The notes: generated by a model from the letters alone, not told the origin. Shown: positions 17,484 to 26,859, counted from the first letter of the stretch. The stretch is 64,000 nt of DNA from Palsa-504 sp963808315 (GCA_963808315.1 CAWEFK010000002.1:257198-321197), one strand, 5' to 3'. Numbers and translations are program-made.

Positions 17484-17971
17484 GAAGGCCTCGTCTCGTT
17501 CCGTTCGCCGGCGGCGAGTTTCCGGCAGATCATCTCCAGCTGAGCCAGCTCGCCGTGGCTCAGCCCGGCGGTCATGGCCTGGGCCACGTCGCGGGCGTGC
17601 CGGCCGCCGATCCGCCGCTGCACGGCACGGCCCGCCGCGGTGAGCGACAGCTGGACGCCGCGGCCGTCGGCCGGGTCGGGACAGCGAGCCACCAGGCCCC
17701 GTTCGGCCAGCCGGTCCACCAGCCGGGACAGGGCGGGCTGGCTGAGCAGCACATGACGGTTCAGTTCGGTCAGCCGAACGGGTCCCGGGCACTTGGACAG
17801 GGTGTACAGCACGTCGTATTCCCTGAGCGAGGCCTCGTGCCAGCTGTCGCGGGCCGCGAACTGCTTCATCAGCGTGGCGTGCGCGGACAGCAGCGCCTCC
17901 CAGGCGTCGTTGGCCAGCTGCCTGCCATCGGCCAGCCGCCCGCCATCGGCCAGCTGCCTGCCGCCGGTCAT
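17480..17971 (-). CDS. MarR family transcriptional regulator
   Basis: 163 residues. Winged helix: SLREYDVLYTLSKCPGPVRLTELNRHVLLSQPALSRLVDRLAERGLV and the wing DPADGRGVQLSLT with the typical DxRG-type turn. The first about 20 residues repeat a (G/D)GRQLA motif, from a 12-base DNA repeat (CATCGGCCAGC) at 17920-17965, and may be poorly translated or dispensable. Lying between an LLM monooxygenase and its FMN reductase with four-base overlaps on both sides, it most likely represses this operon and responds to the enzyme's substrate. Confidence 0.9.
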   Translation of the reverse strand: MTGGRQLADGGRLADGRQLANDAWEALLSAHATLMKQFAARDSWHEASLREYDVLYTLSKCPGPVRLTELNRHVLLSQPALSRLVDRLAERGLVARCPDPADGRGVQLSLTAAGRAVQRRIGGRHARDVAQAMTAGLSHGELAQLEMICRKLAAGERNETRPS

Positions 17972-19158
17972 CGGGGGTCCGGGTACTCGGCCCGGAACTG
18001 CGGGCTGCTATCGGCGTACGGCGAGGCGCCGGTGACGTTGTCGCCGCGATTGGCGTTCGGGCGGGGCTGGCGCGGAGCCCGGTCACCGTATGTGGCCCGG
18101 ACCAGGCTGGCGTGAGTAGGGGCGTCGGGCGTGGCCGGGTCCTGACGGGCGGCGATCTCCCGGCGCAGCACCGGGACCACTTCCTCGCCGAGCAGGTCGA
18201 GCTGGTCAAGCACGGTCTTCAGCGGCAGGCCGGCGTGGTCCATCAGGAACAGCTGGCGCTGGTAGTCGCCGAAGTGCTCGCGGAAGGTCAGGGTCTTGTC
18301 GATGACCTCCTGCGGGCTGCCCACCGACAGCGGGGTGAGCTCGGCGAAGTCCTCCATCGACGGGCCGTGGCCGTAGACCGGCGCCTCGTCGAAGTAGGGC
18401 CGGAACGCGCGCTTGGCGTCCTGGGAATTCCTGGCGATGAAGGCCTGCCCGCCGAGGCCCACGATGGCCTGCGCCGGCGTGCCGTGGCCGTAGTGAGCGT
18501 AGCGCTGCCGGTAGAACCGGATCAGCCGCATGTAATGTTCCTTGGGCCAGAAGATGTTGTTGGCGAAGAAGCCGTCGCCGTAGTACGCGGCCTGCTCGGC
18601 GATCTCCGGGGTCCGGATCGAGCCGTGCCAGACGAACGGCGGTACGTCGTCAAGCGGCCGCGGCACCGAGGTGAAGCCCTGCAGCGGGGTGCGGAACGTG
18701 CCCTGGGCGTCCACCACGTCCTCGCGCCACAGCCGGTGCAGCAGGTTGTAGTTCTCCAGCGCCAGCGGCAGGCTCTGCCCGATGTCCTGGCCGAACCATG
18801 GGTAGACCGGGACCGTGTTGCCGCGGCCGAGCATCAGGTCCATCCGGCCCTTGGACAGGTGCTGAAGCATCGCGTACTCCTCCGCGATGCGCACCGGGTC
18901 GTTCGTCGTGATCAGCGTGGTCGACGTGGTCACGATCAGCTTCTTGGTGGTCGCCGCGATGTAGGCGAGCAGCGTCGTCGGCGCGGAGGAGAAGAACGGC
19001 GGGTTGTGGTGCTCGCCGATCGCGAACACGTCCAGCCCGACCTCTTCGGTCTTCTGCGCGATCTGCACGATGGCGTCGATCCGCTCCGCCTCGCTCGGCG
19101 TCTCCCCCGAGACCGGGTCCCGGGTGATGTCGCTGACCGAGAAGATCCCGAACTGCAT
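17968..19158 (-). CDS. LLM class flavin-dependent oxidoreductase, CE1758-like
   Basis: 396 residues of the luciferase-like TIM-barrel fold. MQFGIFSVSDIT opens it; AIGEHHNPPFFSSAP, LQHLSKGRMDLMLGRGN and PPFVWHGSIRTPEIAEQAAYYGDGFFANN are typical of the family's flavin and substrate regions. Such enzymes hydroxylate or oxidise small organics with reduced FMN and O2. ATG at 19158 with GGGAGG seven bases upstream decides the start. First gene of the LLM-MarR-FMN reductase operon. Confidence 0.9.
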   Translation of the reverse strand: MQFGIFSVSDITRDPVSGETPSEAERIDAIVQIAQKTEEVGLDVFAIGEHHNPPFFSSAPTTLLAYIAATTKKLIVTTSTTLITTNDPVRIAEEYAMLQHLSKGRMDLMLGRGNTVPVYPWFGQDIGQSLPLALENYNLLHRLWREDVVDAQGTFRTPLQGFTSVPRPLDDVPPFVWHGSIRTPEIAEQAAYYGDGFFANNIFWPKEHYMRLIRFYRQRYAHYGHGTPAQAIVGLGGQAFIARNSQDAKRAFRPYFDEAPVYGHGPSMEDFAELTPLSVGSPQEVIDKTLTFREHFGDYQRQLFLMDHAGLPLKTVLDQLDLLGEEVVPVLRREIAARQDPATPDAPTHASLVRATYGDRAPRQPRPNANRGDNVTGASPYADSSPQFRAEYPDPR

Positions 19159-19183
19159 AGCGTGCCTCCCGAGCTCGCCAAGA

Positions 19184-19201
19184 TATATGCGTTTGCATCT
19201 A
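19184..19201. promoter_or_regulatory. Candidate MarR operator upstream of the LLM operon
   Basis: ATATGCGTTTGCATCTAT contains the inverted repeat ATGC-GTTT-GCAT in an AT-rich patch 26-43 bases upstream of the start codon, where a MarR dimer or the promoter would sit. The match is short. Confidence 0.35.
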
Positions 19202-19303
19202 TCCGAACGAGGCGGGTGCATCGGTTATTCCGCCGGGTGGGGCGAGGCCGTGATCGCCCGGCTGGCCTGCGATTCCCTCAGGGAGCGGCCCGTCCAGGGC
19301 AGA

Positions 19304-20601
19304 TCACTCGAGGCCGAGGCCACGGCGGCCGACCTGATTGAGGTCGCCGGGCTGGAAGCGGTTGGGCCAGTCACATTCGTAATTCTCGGCGGGGAAGTCT
19401 CTCGGACTGGCGCCGGTGATAAACGCTTCCCGGACGGCAGCGGCGTAGCGTTCGTTGCGCGGGCACCAGGGGGCGGCCGGGATGTACATGACGTTGCCCC
19501 AGCCCTTCTGGTTCTGGACGGGCGCGACGCTGTGGATCATGTCACAGTGCCACCACACCGAGTCGCCGGCCCGGACGTCGGGGATGCCGGTGAGCGCCTC
19601 CATGAGCAGCGGGTGCCAGGTGTCGCTGACGGGGAACACCTTGTTGGTGGTCACGCCGCACATGTCGTCGTCGGGGACGTCGGGCAGGAGCGGCCGCAGC
19701 ATGAGGTAGCCCATGGCCTCGGGGATCGGGACGGTGTGGAGCACACCCTGGTCGTGGGCCATGTCGGATAGCGCGGTCCAGCCCTGGAAGGTACGGAAGG
19801 CCGAGCACATCGTCGTTCCGGGATACTGGGGCCCGGCCGTGCGGTAGGCGGCGTCCCACGGGTCGTAGGCCTCGACCGTGCCGTCGAACAGGTGACGGAA
19901 TGCCCGCTGGTACGCCTGCGTCATCCACAGGTCCAGGGTGCCGGGGTCCAGGTGGGCGCCCAGGCCCGCGGAGTCGGCCCCTTCGGGGCGGCGGCGGATC
20001 CGGTCCGGATACAGCGAGTCGCGCTGCGGGTCGAACCACTGCACGCCGTCGGACTGGCTTATCCACTGGGCGTTGAGGAAGGCCTGGACGCGGGCCATGC
20101 GGTCGCTCTGCCGGGCGTGCATCTGGGCGGGCGACCAGTAGATGGGGTAGATCTCGGGTCTGGAGCCGACGCTGCCGAAGAAGTCGTCGCCCGGGCCCCG
20201 GTAGGTCTCGAAGAACCGGTTGGATTCGACGTAGCTGACGATGTCCGGCGTCCCAGCCGAGCGCCTGGTCGCGGTCGAAGTGGCCGCGGACGATGAGGCA
20301 GCCGCGTTGCCGGAGCCTGGCGAGCTGATCCGCGGTCACGGTGCCGGCGGCGATGTCGGCGTAGTCGATGACGGGCCATACGGTTTCGCCGCGGGCTTTC
20401 TCGGCCGCGATCTGCTCGACTCGCGCGCGCACGCGCCTTCTCGATGACGGCGAACACGTCCTCAACGGACCGGCCGGTGGCCGTGATGCGAGCCCGTAGC
20501 GCCGCCTTGACCTGCCGGATGGCGTCCGGCAGGTCATCGGGTGTGGCCTCCCAGTGCGGCAGGGTCGGCAGGTCAGTGCGCGCAGGCGTGACGATCGCCA
20601 T
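19304..20601 (-). CDS. DUF1479 / phytanoyl-CoA dioxygenase-like Fe(II) oxygenase, two frameshifts
   Basis: The full product would be about 432 residues. Start ATG 20601 (GGAG upstream): DLPTLPHWEATPDDLPDAI and GRSVEDVFAVIEKAR; after a break near 20432, VEQIAAEKARGETVWPVIDYADI and LRQRGCLIVRGHFDRDQAL; after a second near 20245, the long C-terminal part with SAGLGAHLDPGTLDLWM, VWWHCDMIHSVAPVQ and NVMYIPAAP. DUF1479 proteins (YbiU type) have a double-stranded beta-helix; the HxD-like and distal His regions fit a 2-oxoglutarate/Fe(II) oxygenase. Divergent from a ROK regulator with a long palindrome between them. Confidence 0.75.
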
Positions 20602-20616
20602 GTCAACTCCTTTAAA

Positions 20617-20671
20617 AGGACTCCTTACCAATACGACACTACGGCCTGTCTCGTATTTGGGCAAGAGTCCT
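20617..20671. promoter_or_regulatory. Long inverted repeat, candidate ROK operator
   Basis: The left arm at 20617-20638 begins AGGACTCCTTACCAATACGA and the right arm at 20647-20671 is its near complement (read back: AGGACTCTTGCCCAAATACG). They share AGGACTC, CCAA and TACGA with an 8-base centre. It fills the gap between the DUF1479 gene and the ROK gene, so one site probably controls both. Confidence 0.65.
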
Positions 20672-20687
20672 GCCTAAACTAGTTGGC

Positions 20688-21831
20688 ATGACGGCCATGA
20701 AGCCTTCGCTTGAGCTCTTGCGCGAGCTCAGCGACGAGCACGTGCTGCGGGCGCTGATGGACGAGACGCGACTGACCCGGGCGGAACTGGCGGCGCGGAC
20801 CGGGATCTCCAAGCCGACGGTCGGCGAGAGCGTGCGCCGTCTGGATGCAGCGGGAATCGTCGTCGATACCGGCGCGAGGAGCACGGGCCGGGGACGGGCC
20901 GGCTCCTACTATGCGCTGGCTGACAGCATCGGCTGCGCCCTGGCCGTGAGCATCGCCCCGGCCGGCATCACCGCCGAGCTCGTGGATGCCCACGGCGATG
21001 TCGCGGCGCGTGATACCGAGCCGGTCCGCCGGCCGGCCCGGCCCGCCAGCGTGACCGCTTCGGTGCGCGCAGTGGGCCGGCGGGTCGCGGCGGAGGCCCG
21101 CGGGCCGGTCCGGCTGGCCGTGGTCAGCGCGGCCGACCCGGTCGACCGGGCGACCGGACGACTCGTGCGACTGCCCGATGCTCCCTTCCTGGTCGGTGAG
21201 CTGTCACCCGCCGATGCCCTCGACGGGATGGTCTCCGGGCCAGTCATGGTCGATAACGACGTGAACTGGGCCGCTCGCGCGGAGCGATCAGCTAGCGGAC
21301 CTGGATCGATGGACGACTTCGTCTACCTGTATCTGGGAGAGGGCCTGGGCTCCGCTGTCGTCAGCGACGGCGAGGTCCGTCGCGGCCACGGCGGTCATCG
21401 CCGGCGAGATCGCGCATCTGGTCACGGCCGGCCCTGGGCGCCGGGCGATGGAATTCATCGACGTGTTCGGCGAACTCGGCCTGCGTTATCCGGACTCCAC
21501 CGCGATCGACGTCGCGAAGCTGGCCGCTTCTGTGACCGGATCAGCGCGAGCGGCGCGGACGACGCGCCAGGTCATCGGCACCGCGGTGGGCGGCGTCATA
21601 TCGGCGGCCGTCGCGCTGACCGATCCGGCCGTCGTCATCATCGGCGGCACGTGGGGCATGAACCCGCTTGTCCTCGACGAAGTCGGCGCCGCGTGCGGGC
21701 GGCTAACCCGCCCGGTCGAGGTCCGTCCCGCCCGGGTGAAAGGGGACGCTCCGCTGGCCGGCGCGCGCGCACACGCCGTCCACGAACTGCGGTCGGCCAT
21801 CACCAAGTACCGGACGACGCTGCGAGGCTGA
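20688..21831 (+). CDS. ROK family transcriptional regulator (NagC/XylR type), one frameshift
   Basis: N-terminal helix-turn-helix TRAELAARTGISKPTVGESVRRLDAAGIV (about 25-60), then a ROK sugar-kinase-like domain: VMVDNDVNWAARAE, YLYLGEGLGSAVVSDGEVRRG. The frame breaks near 21391 where GGCGGTC is read instead of GGCGTC; the other frame continues IAGEIAHLVTAGPGRRAMEF to the stop at 21831. The CxCGxxGC zinc motif of many ROK proteins is absent, as in a subset of actinobacterial members. Likely regulates the divergent DUF1479 gene. Confidence 0.8.
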
Positions 21832-21892
21832 CAGAACGGCTGCCGTCCGGGGCACCGAGGGCACCGCGCCGCGGAACCCGGCGGTACGCCTG

Positions 21893-22582
21893 CTAGCTGA
21901 GGTAGCGAACCTGCTCGGATGCGAGCAGGTCGCGGACGTGCTCCGGGACATGCACCTGGCCGCCGGGGTCCCTGGGGTACGACGATTCGGCTGCACGCAC
22001 GGCCAGCAGTTGCTCATGCACAGCGTCAAGGTGGTCTTGTGCTATCACGACCACGCCGTCGCGGTCACCAACTACCACGTCCCCGGGCGCAATACGGACA
22101 CCGCTGATCACAACCGGCAGGCCGACGGTGCCGGGCCCGGACTGAGCTGCGGAGTTCGGTGAGATCCCGGCGGCGAAGACGGGGAGGCCGGTGGCCGTGA
22201 TGCCGTCACTGTCGCGGGCCAGGCCGTCGGTGACGATGGCGGTCACGGCTGCGCTCACAGCGATTGCGGCGAACAGGTCGCCGACGACCGCCGACCCCTT
22301 GAATGCCTCGGTCGCCGCCACTATGACGTCTCCTGGGCGAGCGATCTCCAGTGCGGCCAGGATGGCGAGCGAATCGTCCGGGCCGGCATAGCAGGTGAGG
22401 GCCGCTCCGGCGAATGCTGACGAACTCGGGTTAATCGCCTTGATCTGGTAGTCCAGGGCCCCGCGCCCGTCCATGGCATCAGCCAAGTGGACCGTCGCCG
22501 CTCCCGAGAAGCTGCTGACGGATCGCGAATCCGGCCGGGGAAAATCACGCCGGATAGTAAGCAGCGGCCGTTCGTTGATCAA
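21893..22582 (-). CDS. RraA-like / HMG aldolase family protein
   Basis: 229 residues. The conserved core is TVHLADAMDGRG near residue 30, CYAGPDDSLAILAALEIARPGDVIV, GDLFAAIAVSAAVTAIVTDGLARD (the Asp/Arg pair of the aldolase site) and PVVISGVRIAPGDVVVGDRDGVVVI. Family members are either 4-hydroxy-4-methyl-2-oxoglutarate aldolases or RNase E inhibitors; actinobacterial ones are usually the former. I chose the TTG at 22582 because GGAGAAGG lies ideally upstream; the frame runs on to 22687. Confidence 0.85.
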   Translation of the reverse strand: MINERPLLTIRRDFPRPDSRSVSSFSGAATVHLADAMDGRGALDYQIKAINPSSSAFAGAALTCYAGPDDSLAILAALEIARPGDVIVAATEAFKGSAVVGDLFAAIAVSAAVTAIVTDGLARDSDGITATGLPVFAAGISPNSAAQSGPGTVGLPVVISGVRIAPGDVVVGDRDGVVVIAQDHLDAVHEQLLAVRAAESSYPRDPGGQVHVPEHVRDLLASEQVRYLS

Positions 22583-22719
22583 CTGCCTTCTCCGTCCTGT
22601 GAGTACCGTACCGGCCGAATATAGCCCGTTAGGGTCGGCCCGCGACCGCAGCTGGTTATGTCGCCGGAGCCGGCCGTCCCGGGTCATACCATCCTGAACG
22701 CCGACCGGCTCGCTACTGT

Positions 22720-23406
22720 GTGCTCATGAAAACCGCCCGCGCAGATGGTCGGCCAGCCCGCTGGGCCCGCGGCCTGCTGTCCTGCGGCCTAGCCGCCGGG
22801 CCGGCTTTCGTCACTACGTTCACGGCCGTGGGAGCCGCCCGGGACGGGTACCGGCCCTGGCGCCATCCTGTCAGCTCGCTGGCCCTCGGGCCGCGCGGCC
22901 GGATCCAGACCGCGAACTTCGCCGTGACCGGGACCCTGGTCCTGGCCGGCGCAGCCGGCCTGGAACTCGGCGGCGATCCCGCGCTCAGCACGCGAACGGG
23001 CCGAGCTCTGATCGCCGCGGCGGGTACCGGCCTCATCGGCGCGGCGATCTTCGCCACCGACCCGGTCAGCGGCTACCCGCCAGGAACACCTGCCGCGCCC
23101 GTCCGGCCCAGCCGCACCGGGATCGCGCATAACCTGGCCGCGGTCCCGGTGTTCCTCGGCCTGCCCGCCGCCGCGCTCACCTGCAGCGTGCAGTCCGCCC
23201 GGACCGGCCACCGCCTGTTCGCCCGGTACTGCGCCGCCACCGCCATCACCATGCTGGCCACGACAGCACTGGCCGGCGCCGGATTCAACCAGTCGCCACG
23301 GTTGGTCAATCTCGCCGGATTGTTCCAGCGCGCCAGCATCGGGACCGGCCTCGGTTGGCTCACCGTCCTAACCGCGCAGACGCTCAGCCACCGAAAGCCA
23401 GGATGA
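22720..23406 (+). CDS. DUF998 family membrane protein
   Basis: 228 residues with about six hydrophobic helices (LLSCGLAAGPAFVTTFTAVG, GTLVLAGAAGLELGG, ALIAAAGTGLIGAAIFATDP, and others) and the DUF998 marks WRHPVSSLALGPRG and ATDPVSGYPPG between helices. Function unknown. GTG at 22720 or ATG at 22726. The next gene starts four bases after the stop, so they form an operon. Confidence 0.85.
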   Translation: MLMKTARADGRPARWARGLLSCGLAAGPAFVTTFTAVGAARDGYRPWRHPVSSLALGPRGRIQTANFAVTGTLVLAGAAGLELGGDPALSTRTGRALIAAAGTGLIGAAIFATDPVSGYPPGTPAAPVRPSRTGIAHNLAAVPVFLGLPAAALTCSVQSARTGHRLFARYCAATAITMLATTALAGAGFNQSPRLVNLAGLFQRASIGTGLGWLTVLTAQTLSHRKPG

Positions 23407-23410
23407 GCGG

Positions 23411-24655
23411 GTGAGCGGGGACCGTGAGCTAGATGTGGTGGTGTTCGGCGCCACTGGTTTCGCTGGACGGCTCGTGGCCGCTTATCTGGCCGGTCATGCG
23501 CCTGGCGGGGTGCGTATCGGGCTTGCGGGACGGTCCGGGCGGCGGATGGCCGATGTTCGGGCGGGGCTGGGTGCTCCCGCGTCCGGGTGGCCGCTGCTGA
23601 TCGCCGATTCGGCTGATCCGGTGTCAGTGGCGGCGCTGGCCCGGGCAGCCAGGGTCGTGGTGAGCACGGTAGGCCCCTACCGCGCGTACGGGCTCGCACT
23701 GGTCCAGGCCTGCGCCGAGGCTGGCACCGATTATGCGGACTTGACCGGCGAGGTGCTGTTCATCCGGGACAGCATCGACCGCTGCCACGACGACGCCGCA
23801 GCGGCGGGCGCACGGATCGTGCACTGCTGCGGGTTCGACTCGGTCCCGTCCGATCTGGGGGTGCTGGGGCTGCATCAGACCGCGCACGCCGATGACGCCG
23901 GCGACCTTCAGGACACGACACTGGTGGTGACGGCGCTGCGGGGCGGTGTCAGCGGGGGAACGCTGGCGTCGATGCTGGGCCAGCAGGAGGAGGTCCGGGC
24001 CAGTACGCAGCGCCGCCGGGTGGTCGGTGACCCCTATGCGCTGAGCCCTGATCGCGCGGCCGAACCCGACCTGGGCGATGAGCGCGATCCTGGCTGGGCC
24101 CGTTATGACAGCAGTCTGCGGATGTGGACCGGCCCGTTCGCCATGGCCGGGATCAACACCCGCGTAGTGCGCCGCAGCAACGCGCTGCAGGGCTGGGCCT
24201 ATGGCCGCCGGTTCCGCTACCGCGAGGTCACCGGGTTCGGCGGCGGCCCCGCCGCACCCCTGCTGGCCGCCACGGTCAGCGCCGCTATGAAAGCCGCCGG
24301 CGCAGGACTGGCGTTCGGCCCATCCCGGACGCTGCTCAGCCAGTTGCTGCCCGCACCGGGCCAGGGCCCCGGCGAGAAGACCCGCCGCACGGGCTATTTC
24401 CGCATCCAGATACACACCCGGACCTCGGCCGGGGTCCGGTACCTGGCCACGATCGAGGCCCAGGGCGACCCGGGATATGCCGCCACCTCGGTGATGCTCG
24501 GCGAAGCCGCATTGTGCCTGGCGCTGGACAGGAACCAGTTGCCCGATCGTGCTGGCGTCCTGACGCCCGCCACCGCGATGGGCGCCGCGCTTGCCGCCCG
24601 GCTCAGGTCGGCGGGCCACACGCTGGCCACTCGGCAGCTCAGCCAGTCACCTTGA
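23411..24655 (+). CDS. Saccharopine dehydrogenase-like / trans-acting enoyl reductase family protein
   Basis: 414 residues. N-terminal Rossmann motif VVVFGATGFAGRLVAAYLA, then VVSTVGPYRAYGLALVQAC, DYADLTGE and HCCGFDSVPSDLGVL, the signature of the Rv2449c/Rv2953 group of mycobacteria. Rv2953 is the trans-acting enoyl reductase of phthiocerol synthesis; others are uncharacterised. It uses NAD(P)H in the cytoplasm. GTG start closely following the DUF998 gene. Confidence 0.87.
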   Translation: MSGDRELDVVVFGATGFAGRLVAAYLAGHAPGGVRIGLAGRSGRRMADVRAGLGAPASGWPLLIADSADPVSVAALARAARVVVSTVGPYRAYGLALVQACAEAGTDYADLTGEVLFIRDSIDRCHDDAAAAGARIVHCCGFDSVPSDLGVLGLHQTAHADDAGDLQDTTLVVTALRGGVSGGTLASMLGQQEEVRASTQRRRVVGDPYALSPDRAAEPDLGDERDPGWARYDSSLRMWTGPFAMAGINTRVVRRSNALQGWAYGRRFRYREVTGFGGGPAAPLLAATVSAAMKAAGAGLAFGPSRTLLSQLLPAPGQGPGEKTRRTGYFRIQIHTRTSAGVRYLATIEAQGDPGYAATSVMLGEAALCLALDRNQLPDRAGVLTPATAMGAALAARLRSAGHTLATRQLSQSP

Positions 24656-24748
24656 CCGGCGCCAGGCCTGGTCGCGCAGCCTGCCAGCGCCCGTGGCCTG
24701 CACCACTTCAGAACCGGCACAAGGGCGTGAGGCTGCTGTCGCTGCCGA

Positions 24749-24925
24749 TCAGGTGAAGCCGACGTCCAGGACGAAGTGTCCGAGCCGCAGATTCAGGACT
24801 CCGCCGCCGGCCCAGTGAACGATGTATGCCAGCAGGATGATGGCGAGGATGCACACCACCAACCAGAAGAAGAACACAACGATTCCGGGAATGGCGTACC
24901 CGGCTACGGTTCTCGCTCTAGCCAC
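24749..24925 (-). CDS. Small single-pass membrane protein
   Basis: 58 residues, GTG start at 24925. After MARARTVAGYAIPG comes a strong membrane helix, IVVFFFWLVVCILAIILLAY (about residues 15-34), and a short tail ending HFVLDVGFT. The clear helix and actinobacterial codon use support it, though it is too short for most gene callers. Function unknown; the small size and lone helix recall DUF5670 (lmo0937)-like stress peptides, without proof. Confidence 0.6.
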   Translation of the reverse strand: MARARTVAGYAIPGIVVFFFWLVVCILAIILLAYIVHWAGGGVLNLRLGHFVLDVGFT

Positions 24926-25098
24926 GGGCCGAGGCTACACGGCGCCGCCGGACTTATCCGCATCTATGCGTTAACTCCACGACGGCGCGGGTGCGGTCAT
25001 CCTTCACGGCCAGGTCATGCTGCGGTAGCAGGCTGAGCCGGCGGTTATATGCCCTTGCCCTTACCAGGACAACCGGTTCTATCGCATGCCAACGGTCG

Positions 25099-26025
25099 CT
25101 AGGCAGTAGCCTTCATGGCACGGATCGTTTCGCCGAGGACTTGGTCTGTCGAAGCGGGAGCGAGGTCGAAGGCCTTCTGGGCGGCGGTGGAGTCGAGCAC
25201 GAAGGGGTTGTCGAACTGGTAGCGGATCTCCGGGATCTCACGGGCGCCTGAACTGAAGAGACCGGCTAGGCGAAGCAGCGGTGTCGGCATGCGGCCGATT
25301 CGCGCCGGGGCCACGTCGGCTAGCTTCGCGGCGCGGGCGGCCAGGGTACGGACCGGGACCGGAGGCGGGGTAGGGGCGTGCCAGACTCGGCCCCAGGCGG
25401 ACTCGTTGGCTCCTACGGCGATCATCGTTCGGGCCATGTCGCCGGTGTAGGTCCAGCTGTGCGGTGCGTCCGGGTCGACCGGGGCCAGGGCCCGGCGTCC
25501 CTTGAGCACGGCCGGCAGGACCATGATCGTAAAGATGGTCTGCGCGCCGGGCCCGAGATAGTCAGAACCACGGACCTCGGCCGTGCGGACCCGGCCCGCC
25601 GCATGCGCGGCGAGCTGGGCGGCCCACAGTGCGGCGCGGACCCGGCCCTTGGCTGAGCTCGGCCGGACCGGGCAATTCTCGGTGATAGGGCCGGCCACCA
25701 GGCCGTAGCCGTATAGGTTGCCCGCGCTGATCAGGGCCGCACCGGTCATCTCGGCAGCTTGCAGGATAGCGGCGCTCAGTGGCGGGAACTCGCTCGCCCA
25801 ACGGTGGTACGCAGGCTGCGCGCAGTGGTAGAGGACCGAGGCCCCGGTGGCCTGGCGGGCGAGGCCCTCGGCATCGGTGGCATCGACGCGCAGACGGTCG
25901 ATGCCAGGGTGCTCGGGGCCGCTGCCGGTGCGAGTGACCAGCCGGACCCGGTCACCTTTATCCGCCAGCAGACAGGCTATGGCCGACCCGACGGGTCCGG
26001 CTCCGACCACGACGTGCAGGGACAT
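25099..26025 (-). CDS. NAD-dependent epimerase/dehydratase family protein
   Basis: 308 residues of an atypical extended SDR. The cofactor loop is VVGAGPVGSAIACLLA; YHCAQPAYHRWASEFPPL, ALISAGNLYGYG and EVRGSDYLGPGAQT follow the pattern of the family, with Tyr of the YGYG segment as likely catalytic residue. Met at 26025 has AGGAG seven bases upstream and is preferred over 26031. Divergent from a TetR regulator with two identical-type operators between, so it is likely induced by that regulator's ligand. Confidence 0.87.
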   Translation of the reverse strand: MSLHVVVGAGPVGSAIACLLADKGDRVRLVTRTGSGPEHPGIDRLRVDATDAEGLARQATGASVLYHCAQPAYHRWASEFPPLSAAILQAAEMTGAALISAGNLYGYGLVAGPITENCPVRPSSAKGRVRAALWAAQLAAHAAGRVRTAEVRGSDYLGPGAQTIFTIMVLPAVLKGRRALAPVDPDAPHSWTYTGDMARTMIAVGANESAWGRVWHAPTPPPVPVRTLAARAAKLADVAPARIGRMPTPLLRLAGLFSSGAREIPEIRYQFDNPFVLDSTAAQKAFDLAPASTDQVLGETIRAMKATA

Positions 26026-26037
26026 GATCATCTCCTA

Positions 26038-26107
26038 GAGAACACTGTTCACCAATAGGATCACCGTACTTTTTATTGTAGTGTTTCGAGTCAAGAACAG
26101 TGTTCTC
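26038..26107. promoter_or_regulatory. Two TetR-type operators in the epimerase/TetR gap
   Basis: GAGAACACTGTTCAC at 26038-26052 and AAGAACAGTGTTCTC at 26093-26107 share the core AGAACA-N-TGTTC(T/A). The second is a perfect palindrome around one base. They lie about 55 bases apart, one near each start codon, with the AT-rich promoter stretch CTTTTTATTGTAGTG between. Confidence 0.75.
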
Positions 26108-26151
26108 TCGGTGTGATGGCGTTCTCTTCGCGCGGAAAGGGTGAGGTTGGC

Positions 26152-26859
26152 ATGTCAGCACCGTCACTGCGCGCCCGGATCCGTGCCGAACTCACCGAGG
26201 AGATCAAGGCGGTAGCCCACCGGCGGCTGGCGGCCGACGGGGCGAACCTGTCGCTGCGTGGCGTGGCCAGGGACCTGGGCATGGCCCCTTCTGCCCTCTA
26301 CCGGTACTTCCCCAGTCGGGACGACCTGCTGACCGCGCTGATCCGTGACGGGTACGAGACGATGGCCGCGGCGGCCCGGCTGGCCGAAACCCAAGTCCCC
26401 CGGAACGACCTGCGGGAACGCTGGCTTGCGGTCGGGCAGGGGGTGCGAGGCTGGGCGCTCGCCCATCCCGCCGAATACGGCCTGCTATACAGCAACCCGA
26501 TTCCCGGCTACTCAGCTCCACAGGACACTGTGGCACCCGCAGCAGCTGTGATCTTGATGCTGGCGGAGATCGCGGCTGCGGCCAGGCCGCCCGAGGTGCC
26601 GCCACCGGTGCCGCTCCCCGAGCCGGTACGCGCCGACCTGCGCCGGCTCATCGAGGCGCAAGGTGGCGGGATCAGCGAGGAACTACTCGAACGGGTCTTC
26701 GCCGGCTGGACCCACCTCTTCGGCCTGGTCAGCTTCGAGGTCTTCGGCCGTCTCAAGGGCACCATCGAGGCACGCCGGGAATACTTCGACCACCAGATGG
26801 GGCTGATGGCCGACCTGGCCGGCCTTCCCACCGGCACACGGCGCACCGGGGCCACATAA
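26152..26859 (+). CDS. TetR/AcrR family transcriptional regulator
   Basis: 235 residues. DNA-binding helices at about 5-55: ELTEEIKAVAHRRLAADGANLSLRGVARDLGMAPSALYRYFPSRDDLLTALI. The C-terminal domain is of the TetR_C_13/WHG type (HPAEYGLLYSNPIPGY is its hallmark). Start at the ATG 26152 after GTGAGG; the 13 codons upstream from 26113 look untranslated. Likely represses itself and the divergent epimerase through the paired operators. Confidence 0.88.
   Translation: MSAPSLRARIRAELTEEIKAVAHRRLAADGANLSLRGVARDLGMAPSALYRYFPSRDDLLTALIRDGYETMAAAARLAETQVPRNDLRERWLAVGQGVRGWALAHPAEYGLLYSNPIPGYSAPQDTVAPAAAVILMLAEIAAAARPPEVPPPVPLPEPVRADLRRLIEAQGGGISEELLERVFAGWTHLFGLVSFEVFGRLKGTIEARREYFDHQMGLMADLAGLPTGTRRTGAT

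Noticed and set aside
18112..19341. 409-codon plus-strand open frame
   Set aside because: Antisense shadow of the LLM oxidoreductase gene; composition is Arg/Val/Gly shadow type.
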